From NCBI GenBank assembly GCA_942490775.1, contig CALNYL010000009.1, positions 186,001 through 250,000 on the forward strand: a stretch of DNA of 64,000 nucleotides, in the 5' to 3' direction. Shown piece by piece: positions 55,999-64,000 of the stretch. The position numbers and the translations under genes are program-made. Position 1 is the first letter of the stretch. Each line of letters opens with the position of its first letter. Source of the DNA: UBA6489 sp942490775 (lineage in GTDB: Bacteria > Patescibacteriota > Gracilibacteria > BD1-5 > UBA6164). Under the pieces are notes generated by a model that had not been told where the DNA came from, searched no databases, and saw only the letters and a list, made by a program, of their open reading frames with translations.

Positions 55999-57912
55999 AT
56001 GAACAGCAAACAAATAAGACAAAAATACCTAGAATTTTTTGAGAAAAAAGGACACAAAATAATTCCTTCATCTTCTCTAATCCCAGAAAACGACCCAACC
56101 ACTTTATTTACAGGATCATGAATGCAACCAATGGTTCCCTATTTACTATGAGAAAAACACCCACTTTGAACTAGAATCTGCGATAGCCAAAAAAGTTTCA
56201 GATCATGAGACATAGACGACATCGGAGACAACAGACACACCACTTTTTTTGAAATGCTATGAAACTGGAGCCTAGGAGACTATTTCAAAGAACAACAAAT
56301 ACCATGGATGTTTGAATTCTTAACTAAAGAACTTAAACTAAATCCTGAAAACATCTATGTATCAGTGTACAGATGAAACGAAAAATTAGGTATTTCAAAA
56401 GACACAGGAGCAGTAGAACTTTGGAAAGAGCAATTCAAATCTGTCTGAATAGAAGCAAAAGATGTAGACATGGCAGAAAAAAATTGAATGCAATGATGAA
56501 AAATATTTTACTACAACGAAAAAGAAAACTGGTGGAGTAGAGCTGGAATACCTGAAAATATGCCAGTTTGAGAACCATGAGGACCAGACAGTGAAATGTT
56601 TTGGGACTTTTGAGAAGATTTAAAATTACATGAAAATTCTAAATGGAAAGATGAACCTTGTCACCCAGCTTGTGACTGTGGAAGATTCTTAGAAATAGGA
56701 AACAATGTATTTATGCAATTCAAAAAAACAGAATCTTGATTTGAAGAGCTAGAAAACAAAAACATAGATTTCGGATGATGACTTGAAAGACTAGCAGTAG
56801 CAGTAAGTAATAATCCAGATGTATTTTATTGAGACCTATTTGACTGAATAAGATGAAAAATAGAAGAACAATCATGAAAGAAATATTGAGAAAACGAAAA
56901 AGAAACTATGGCATTTAGGGTAATAATGGATCATCTAAGAGCTGCAACATTCTTAATATCAGACTGAGCGTTACCATCAAACAAAGACCAATGATATTTT
57001 ACAAGAAGACTTATAAGAAGAGCAATAAGATTCGCTAGAGATCTAGGAATACAATGAGGACTTTCAGCAGAAGTAGCAAAAGAAGTTATAAAAGAATATA
57101 GTGAACATTACACAGACCTAAAAGAGAAAAAAGACATGATAGTTTCAGAAATAGAGGCAGAAGAAAAGCAATTTCTAAAAACTCTAGAAAAATGATTAAA
57201 AGAATTTGATAAACTTATAAAATGACTTGAAATAGCATTTGAAAGAACTTGAAAAAAGATAGACACAATAGCATGAGCAAAAGCTTTTAAGCTTTATGAC
57301 ACTTATGGATTTCCATTAGAAATGACAGAAGAATTAGCAGAAGAAAAATGATTAAAAATAGACAAAGAGTGATTTCAACAAGCATTTGAAAAACATAAAA
57401 ATCTATCTAGAAAATGAGCAGAGCAAAAGTTTAAATGATGACTAGCAGATGAAAGTGAAGCTACAACAGCTCTTCACACAGCTACACACCTACTTCTAGC
57501 ATGACTAAAGAAATACCTATGAGAAGAAGTAACTCAAGCATGAGCAAATATAACAGCACAAAGACTTAGACTAGATTTCACTTACCCAGAAAAAGTATCT
57601 AGAGAAATACTTGATAAAGTAGAAGAATATGTAAACGAAGCCCTAGAAAAAGGATGTGAAATTACAATAGAAGAAATGCAAAAAGACGAAGCAAAAAAAG
57701 ATGAGTCAATAACATGAGCATTTTGGGAAAAATACCCAGATATGATAAAAGTTTACACTGTAGCATCAGAAGATTGAACTGTTTATAGTAGAGAAATATG
57801 CGGATGACCCCATGTAGAAACTACAAAAACTATGTGAAAATTTAAGATCAAAAAAGAACAAGCAAGTAGTAGAGGGGTAAGGAGAGTGAAAGCGGTGCTT
57901 GTGGTAGATTAA
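55999..57912 (+). CDS. alaS: alanyl-tRNA synthetase, without C-Ala domain
   Basis: Product of 637 residues, against about 870 in most bacteria. Catalytic domain: FFEKKGHKIIPSSSLIP, DPTTLFTGSGMQPMVPYLLG, RHTTFFEMLGNWSLGDYF. The anticodon-stem/G3:U70 recognition region and the editing domain follow, with HTATHLLLAGL (HxxxH) and the CGGPHVETT zinc ligands. The protein ends just after the editing domain, so the C-Ala domain and linker are missing. Start ATG 55999 gives MNSKQIRQKYLEFFEKKGHK. An in-frame ATG at 55855 is upstream but adds sequence unlike any AlaRS. Confidence 0.95.
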
Positions 57913-57936
57913 AATTCTTTTACTAAATTAAGATAT

Positions 57937-57985
57937 TATAGCCCCCTTCCTTTCGTATGAAAGGAAGGGATTCAGGGATGGATTA
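57937..57985. repeat. family A palindromic repeat
   Basis: GCCCCCTTCCTTTC, loop GTAT, GAAAGGAAGGGATTCAGGG after alaS; likely also terminates it. Confidence 0.8.
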
Positions 57986-58062
57986 TTAAGAATTCTTAGA
58001 AAATAATTTGACTTTAAAACTTAATAAATATAATAAGTATATATTTATTAAGTTTTTTATAT

Positions 58063-58585
58063 ATGGAAACAAAATTAGCAATATTTGAACAGAAAGAAAT
58101 TAGAAAAATATGGGACTCTGAAAAATGAGACTGGTATTTTTCTGTGATAGATATAGTATGATCATTAAAAGAACAATTAGATTATACTCGATCAAGAAAA
58201 TACTGGAATAAACTTTCTGAAAGACTTAGAAATGAAGGAAATGAAGTGGTGACAAATTGTCACCAGTTGAAAATGAAGGCACTTGATTGAAAAATGAGAC
58301 TTACAGATGTTGCTGATACTAAAACTGTTCTTAGACTTATTCAAAGCATACCAAGTAAAAAAGCAGAGCCATTTAAACTATGGTTAGCTAAGGTATGAGA
58401 TGGCGGAAGCCTCAACTACAGAAATTATAAAAGAAAAAGATAGTAAAGGCTTTAGTGAGATAAAAAAAGCCAGTTCCAGATGATGAAATGTTGCATGAGT
58501 TGCAAGGAAACAACTAGAAAAAGAGACAAATAAAGAAATTTTGTCAAAACAAAAGTTTTTGGAAGAGAAAAAGAAATTGAAATAA
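58063..58585 (+). pseudogene. Bro-N/DinD-like antirepressor gene, frameshifted
   Basis: The first frame (58063-58443) reads MIF-like METKLAIFEQKEIRKIWDSE, then GDWYFSVIDIVGSLKE, RSRKYWNKLSERL and ADTKTVLRLIQSIPSKKAEP with FKLWLAKVG, the Bro-N domain. Near 58400 the coding sense moves to another frame: MAEASTTEIIKEKDSKGFSE, GGNVAGVARKQLEKETNKEI. The segment normally lying between them (ERMQEIEDPE) is missing, so there was a deletion plus frameshift. Homologues are DinD and phage antirepressors. The remnant is probably of phage or mobile origin. Confidence 0.75.
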
Positions 58586-58706
58586 TAAACAATAAAAACT
58601 TAAGATTCATTTCTTTAAAAAAGTGGTTTTAAAACAAAAAATTGAAAAAAAAGTTTTTTCTATATAATTATGTAACAATTTAATTTAACACATAAAATAA
58701 AAAAAA

Positions 58707-61352
58707 ATGATAGAAAAAATAATAAAATCAATATTTGGTGACCCAGATAAGAAAAAAATAAAAAAATATGAAATAATTTTAGAAGAAATAAGAAAATCAG
58801 AAGAACAATTTAAAGATTATGGAGAAGAAGAAATAAAACAAAAAACAGAAGAATTTAAATCCAAATTTAAAGACCTAAACTTCAAAAATCCAGAAGACAG
58901 TAAAAAAATAAATCAAATACTAGACGAAATAAAAGTAGAAGCCCTAGCACTTATGAGACACACATGTGAATTCATATTCAACAAAGAAACATGAAATGAA
59001 AACAGAAGTATATGGATACCTCACGATGTACAAATAATAGGAGCACTAGCATTACAGGATTGAGGAATATCAGAAATGAAAACATGAGAATGAAAAACTC
59101 TGGTAGCTACAATGCCAGCATATCTAAATGCTCTAACATGAAATTCAGTTCACATTGTAACAGTAAATGACTACCTAGCAAAAAGAGATGCTGAAGAGAT
59201 GAAAGTACTATACAACACTCTATGACTTAGTGTTTGAGTAATATCTCATGACCAATCAAAAAAAGAAAAAATAGAAGAATATCAAAAAGATATAGTATAT
59301 GCAACAAACAATGAACTAGGGTTTGATTATCTTAGAGATAATATGGTAACCAAAAAAGAGCATAAAGCACAATGACCTTTATTCTTTGCAATTATAGATG
59401 AAGTGGACTCAATCCTTATAGATGAAGCAAGAACACCTCTTATTATATCTATGCCAGATAATGAGCCTACAAGTAAATATCAAAAATTTGCATTATTGGC
59501 AGAAAAGCTACAAAAAGGAATAGATTATAAAATAGACGAAAAACAAAAAGCAGCTACCTTAACAGAAGAAGGAATAGAGAAAATAGAAACATTACTAAAA
59601 GTAGAAAATATTTATATATCATCTCACTATAATGATTTACATCATATAGAAAATGCAATTAGAGCACAAGGGGTTTATAAAAAAGATAAAGACTATATAG
59701 TAACCAATGGGGAAGTTATGATAGTAGACGAACACACTTGAAGAGTACTATCATGAAGAAGATATAGTGATGGACTACACCAAGCTTTAGAAGCAAAAGA
59801 AAAAGTAGAAATACAACAAGAAAGTAAAACATTAGCATCAATTACATTTCAAAATTATTTTAGAATGTATTGGAAATTATCAGGTATGACAGGTACAGCA
59901 AAAACAGAAGAAGAAGAGTTTTATAAAGTATATGCACTAGATACCTTAGTAATACCTACAAACAAGCCAATAGATAGAAAAGATAAAAAAGATTTACTAT
60001 TTAAAAACGAAAAAGGTAAATTTGAATATGTTGTGAAACTAATAAAAGAAATACATGAAAAATGACAACCAATACTAGTATGAACAGTTTCTGTAGATAA
60101 ATCAGAATATCTTAGTGATAGACTAAAAGTAGAATGAGTACCTCACAATGTACTAAATGCAAAATATCATGAACAAGAAGCTGAAATAATATCAAAAGCT
60201 TGAGAAAAATGAGCTATAACAATAGCAACCAATATGGCATGAAGATGAACAGATATAAAATTATGAGAATGAGTAGTAGAACTAGGGGGACTTACAATAA
60301 TTTGAACAGAAAAGCATGAAACAAGAAGAATAGATAACCAACTTAGATGAAGAGCATGAAGACAATGAGATCCTTGAACTACACAATTTTTAGTAAGTCC
60401 AAATGATGATATAATGAGAATATTTTGAGGAGACAAATTTTTTTCAGTATTCAACTCTCCAATGTTTGCAAGTGTCCCAGATAATGAACCCCTTCTAGAA
60501 AGCCCTATGTTAACTAAAAAAATAACATCTGTTCAGAAACAAGTAGAGGGACATAACTTTGATTCTAGAAAACATGTACTAGAATACGATGATGTAATAA
60601 ACAAACACAGAGAAGTAATCTATGGAAAAAGAAATAAGATACTTGACTCTGAGAATATAGACTCAGATATTCAAGATATGATAAGGTCACAATTAAGTCA
60701 GTTAATATTAGCTCTTTATTGAAAAAAGGGTGATAATCCAGAAAAAGAAGAGTTAATAAAGACTGTGAACGACTTTCTAGATATAGAACTAATAGAAGAT
60801 ACACCAGAAATAGATAAAATACTCTGAGAAAAATGAGAAAAAGAAATAGTGGAGTGTATATGAAATATGGCAATAGAAAAACTTCAAAAGAAAAAAGATA
60901 AAGTTGATAATCAAGAGGATTTTTACAGACTAGAAAGAAGAATAGTTCTTAGGTCTATTGATGACCTATGGATGAGGCATATAGATTGAATGAGTCGCTT
61001 AAGAGAAGAAGTAGCATTTGAATGATATGCACAAAAAAATCCACTTATAGTCTACAAAGAAAAAGCCTTCTTTAAATTTGAAGAACTAATAAATGAAATA
61101 GAGTACAAAGTAGTAAAAAGTATATTTGCAGTTGAAATCAACACTAAGATTGAACAAAATGAAATAAAAGTTGAGGATTTAGAGGTAAATGAAGAAGATG
61201 TAGAAAAAATGTTAAATGGATTTATTGATAATAATGTATCTCAAGATGATACTCCTAAAAATCAAAATCCTTTGTTTGCTAATCCTAATGTTGGTAGGGG
61301 GACTATAGTTAAGCCTAAACAAGAAGTAAGGAAAAAGAAAATAAGAGTTTAA
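58707..61352 (+). CDS. secA: preprotein translocase ATPase SecA
   Basis: Product of 881 residues. N-terminal IEKIIKSIFGDPDKKKIKKY, Walker A MKTGEGKTLVATMPAYLNAL, DEVDSILIDEARTPLIIS, the cross-linking domain, and the second motor half with NMAGRGTDIKLGEGVVELGG and QLRGRAGRQGDPGTTQFLVS. The HWD/IRA2 part has RSIDDLWMRHIDGMSRLREE. The C-terminal tail is short and basic (RKKKIRV) with no Cys zinc finger. SecA drives export of Sec substrates such as the lipoproteins in this window. Confidence 0.97.
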
Positions 61353-61365
61353 AATGGGATTATTG

Positions 61366-61398
61366 TAGAGATGTTTTGTTAAAACATCTCTATTTTTA
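61366..61398 (+). terminator. terminator after secA
   Basis: TAGAGATGTTTT / AAAACATCTCTA hairpin followed by TTTTTATT. Confidence 0.85.
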
Positions 61399-61418
61399 TT
61401 AAAATAATACTTTTTACC

Positions 61419-61871
61419 ATGCTATTAAACAATAACCTTAGAACAGTATCAAGATGAATTATCTTAAATGATTATAATAAAATTCTGCTAGTTAAACATA
61501 AAAAATGAGGAAAATGGGTTTTACCTTGATGACACATTGAAAAAAAAGAGTCTCCTCACCAGTGATTTATCAGGGAAATAAGAGAAGAATTTCAGATAGA
61601 AATAGAATTTTTATGAAACAAATTAGAAACTGAAGATCCTTGAATTTCACCACTTCCTCTTCCTATAGATTGTTATACCGTTGAATATAATCATCATAAA
61701 TTCTGACCCGTAAAAAAGATAGAATATATTTTTCTTTGAAAATATGTTAGTTGAGAAATAGTTATTCAAGAAGAAGAAATATATACTTATAATTGGTTTA
61801 CTAAGGAAGAAATACTTTCAAAGGAGTTTAATACTTATGAAAAAGTTATAGAGCTAATAAAAATAGTTTAG
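61419..61871 (+). CDS. NUDIX hydrolase
   Basis: Product of 150 residues. The Nudix box is complete: GGHIEKKESPHQGFIREIRE followed by EF (Gx5Ex7REUxEExGU, at about 40-62). KWVLPGGH precedes it. Family members hydrolyse nucleoside diphosphates linked to other moieties. The substrate cannot be set from sequence. The second half (YIFLGKYVSGEIVIQEEEIY) completes the fold. Confidence 0.9.
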
Positions 61872-61928
61872 AGAGAAAGAATATTTTGATATACTACTAT
61901 AACTATAATAAAATTACTTTTTATTTTA

Positions 61929-62043
61929 TACTAGTCCAACTTAGAAAATTGGAATTTAATAAAAGATATTTTTTGTTTATTTGCTTTTGTAAAAGCATCC
62001 TCTGATAATCTAATATTCTAATTCTTCAAATAGGCTTAGTATA
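61929..62043. mobile_element. MITE-like element, copy 2 (115 bp)
   Basis: Ends TATACTAGTCC and GGCTTAGTATA (9 of 11 bases paired) with the same inner landmarks as copy 1 at 23696-23812: TTAGAAAATTG, a T/A stretch, and CAAATAGGCTTAG. The family B block in the middle is degenerate (CATCCTCTGATAATC). No gene is inside. It sits between the NUDIX and glycosyltransferase genes. Confidence 0.7.
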
Positions 62044-62085
62044 TTGAAAAGATCTGAGTAGAATTTTTTTTTAAGATATTATCCT

Positions 62086-63201
62086 ATGAACCTAAAAAAT
62101 AAAAAAATAGCTATAGTTTGTGATTGGATAAAAGATATGTGAGGTGCAGAGCTTGTTTTGAAGCACCTGCTTGAAACCTTTCCTGAGGCAGATATCTATA
62201 GCTCAATCTTTTGGCAACAAAACAACCAAGTATTTGAGTGAAGAAAAATCTATACCAGCTTTATTCAGAAAATCCCAATTCTAAATAAATCACATAAACT
62301 TGCTCTCACCCTAAGGCCCCTAGCATTTGAAAACTTTGATTTAAGCGAATATGATATAGTAATAAGCAGTACAAGTGCAGAAAGTAAATGAATTATAACT
62401 AAACCTTGAACATTGCAGATATGTTACTGTCATACACCTACAAGATACTTTTGGAGTCATTACCATGAATATATAAATATGATGGAATTTGGGATTTTAA
62501 ACCATCTGTGAAAATGGTTTATGCCAAAGATTGTACACAAACTCAGAAAATGGGATTACTGTGCGGCTCAAAGACCTGATTATTTTATAGCTAATAGTGA
62601 AAATACAAAAAGAAGAATACAAAAATATTATAAAAGAAATTCTTTAGTGATCTATCCTTGAATTGATAGTAAAAGTTTTGAATTTAGAGATAAAAAAGAA
62701 GATTTTTATCTTTATATATGAAGATGTATTCCATATAAAAGATTTGACTTAATAGTAGATGCTTTTAATGAAAACTGAAAAAAGATAATTATAGTTACAA
62801 ATACTGACAATAAACTTTATAGAAAATTAAAAAATAGAAGTAAAGAAAATATAGAATGGAGATTAAATATTAGCCCAGAAGAAAGAAATGCACTTTATAG
62901 TAAAGCAAAAGCTTTTTTATTTCCTCCTGAAGAAGATTTCTGACTTGTTCCTATTGAGGCTATGGTTTCCTGAACCCCTGTTATAGCATATAAAAAATGA
63001 TGAGTCTTAGAAACTGTAGTAGAATGAAAAACATGAGTATTTTTTGAAAATCAAAATAGCTATAGTTTAAATAAAGCTATTGAGAGATTTGAAAAATTAA
63101 GGTTTGATTATAAAGAAATCAGAGAATATGCTATAAAGTTTGATAAAAAAAATTTTAGAAAAAATATTCTGAACTTTTTAGAAGGAAAACTAAAAAAATA
63201 A
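62086..63201 (+). CDS. glycosyltransferase family 4
   Basis: Product of 371 residues with a GT-B fold. The N-terminal domain has IAIVCDWIKDMGGAELVLKH (Gly-rich loop, two TGA) and ICYCHTPTRYFWSHYHEYIN. The C-terminal nucleotide-sugar site has YLYIGRCIPYKRFDLIVDAF and FPPEEDFGLVPIEAMVSGTP, the E-x7-E signature, then VIAYKKGGVLETVVEG. It is a retaining GT4 likely to add a sugar to a lipid or surface glycan. Confidence 0.92.
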
Positions 63202-63204
63202 ACA

Positions 63205-63243
63205 AAAAAAATAAATGAGATTTATCTCATTTATTTTTTTTGT
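63205..63243. terminator. bidirectional terminator
   Basis: AAAATAAATGAGAT / TATCTCATTTATTTT hairpin between convergent glycosyltransferase and lipoprotein genes. Confidence 0.88.
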
Positions 63244-63255
63244 ATAATTTACCTA

Positions 63256-63561
63256 TTAGTCAGTAGTTACATCTACATCAATTCAATCAGCATCTATTCT
63301 AACAGTATTACCTTCACCATCATCAACTGATATATTTCCATCAGTATCAGCTTCAACATCAACTGAAGTATCATCTTCATCAAGATCTACATCAACAGTA
63401 TTACCTTCACCAGCATCAACTGATACAGTTCCATCAGAATCTACATCTACTGAAACACTACCAGTATCAACTGATACATCTCCATTAGTTTCTTCTTCTG
63501 TAGTTCCACCACAAGATACAAGTAAAACAGAAGCAAGTGCTAAAAGTAAAAACTTTTTCAT
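63256..63561 (-). CDS. small acidic lipoprotein with Val/Asp repeats
   Basis: Product of 101 residues. MKKFLLLALASVLLVSCGG gives a clear lipoprotein signal (lipobox VSCG, Cys17). The mature part is very acidic and made of VSVDxGxGNTVDVD-like repeats (DGTVSVDAGEGNTVDVDLDE, DGNISVDDGEGNTVRIDAD). An in-frame upstream ATG at 63669 would add 36 residues before the signal and is unlikely to be used. Likely surface exposed. The DxDxDG-like pattern might bind calcium, but this is inference. Confidence 0.85.
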
Positions 63562-63777
63562 AAAATAATTTTTATAAAATAAAATAACAAACCTAAAATA
63601 ATTTTTTATAAGGTTTTTTGGTAACTTATAAAACTTACCATCAAATATTGGAAAATATTTATTTTCCAATATTTTAACTAACTTTTATAATAATTTTTAA
63701 ATAATGCTATAGAAATATATAGTCTTTTTCTCCTGAAAGGAGAAAAAATTTAGATAGAGGTTTTTTCTTTTAATTTT
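63562..63777. other. short gap, no gene
   Basis: 216 bases of AT-rich DNA with a hairpin (CTCCTGAAAGGAG, near 63730). Holds the likely promoter of the minus-strand lipoprotein. Confidence 0.4.
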
Positions 63778-64000
63778 CTAATCCACATAAATATATCAAA
63801 TAATTGCACCATGATTTTTAGAAATCTTTCTGTATGTTATTTCTCAAAGTTTACGATAATTCATATCAGATATATACAAAGAGTCTCACTCTACTTTCAT
63901 AACTATTGCAACATGACCATATCTAGCACTATATCATTTTCCATGAAATACTATAATAGCTCATGGCTTAGGAGTATTTCAAGTAGAATGTCATAATTTC
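63778..64000 (-). CDS. CHAP-domain protein, C-terminal part
   Basis: The window edge cuts the gene. The last 74 codons read GNTPKPGAIIVFHGKGYSAR, YGHVAIVMKVEGDSLYISDM and ending GAIIGYIYVD. P-GAIIVF and GHVAIV (catalytic His) are typical of CHAP amidases/peptidases of the NlpC/P60 clan, which cut peptidoglycan. The catalytic Cys would be upstream, off the window. Confidence 0.8.

Overview
The window comes from a bacterium of the candidate phyla that read UGA as glycine (genetic code 25), i.e. Absconditabacteria (SR1) or Gracilibacteria. The sequence shows this directly. Almost every conserved gene is open only if TGA is a sense codon, and the TGAs fall at invariant glycines in Obg, GyrB, EF-Tu, RpoA and release factor 1. 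All genes stop at TAA or TAG. The DNA is very AT-rich. The class I release factor present is RF1 (prfA); no RF2 gene and no tRNA-Gly(UCA) lie in this window.

Layout. 1-6.0 kb: end of a ComEC-like gene, then rny, efp, obg, prfA, a small membrane protein and a duplicated scrap of prfA. 6.0-9.4 kb: a decayed MFS transporter gene hit by two insertion sequences (an ISL3-like and an IS5-like element, both with decayed transposases). 9.5-15.5 kb: two lipoproteins sharing a duplicated leader (one carries an FKBP/SlyD-type isomerase domain), mfd, tsaB and a PH-domain membrane protein. 15.6-23.6 kb: gyrB, tRNA-Asp and tRNA-Ala, two tiny basic proteins, tuf, rpsJ, rpmB, tRNA-Leu, rpsP, khpA, a VirB2/pilin-like membrane protein, mutL. 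23.7-29 kb: a MITE-like element, uvrA, era, rpsF-ssb-rpsR. 29-32 kb: an accessory patch with an MNT-HEPN fusion and two pseudogenes. 32-40 kb: typA, four tRNAs, an rRNA operon (16S-23S-5S with boxA sites and processing stems), tRNA-Arg and tRNA-Val. 40-49.5 kb: a histidine phosphatase, an 820-bp gene-free hairpin-rich stretch, ligA, and a long translation/transcription cluster (infA, rpmJ, rpsM, rpsK, rpsD, rpoA, rplQ, rplM, rpsI, rpsL, rpsG, rpmA). 49.6-64 kb: a sugar nucleotidyltransferase fused to an acetyltransferase, an SDR, a membrane protein, a three-gene set around an 857-residue HELTH-motif protein, alaS, a broken antirepressor gene, secA, a NUDIX hydrolase, a glycosyltransferase, a lipoprotein and the end of a CHAP-domain protein.

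The genes are mostly the minimal information-processing core expected of a small host-associated CPR genome: translation, tRNA modification, DNA repair (mfd, mutL, uvrA, ligA), secretion and surface proteins. The non-core DNA shows strong decay. Three dispersed repeat families run through the window: palindromes with arms rich in CCTTT/AAAGG, a CAAAGGGTTAAA..CCTCTGTTGAC repeat, and a 115-117 bp element with 11-bp inverted ends. Two of these families have members inside protein genes (mutL and mfd) in open frame. Shine-Dalgarno signals are rare, and the 16S tail carries a changed anti-Shine-Dalgarno core.
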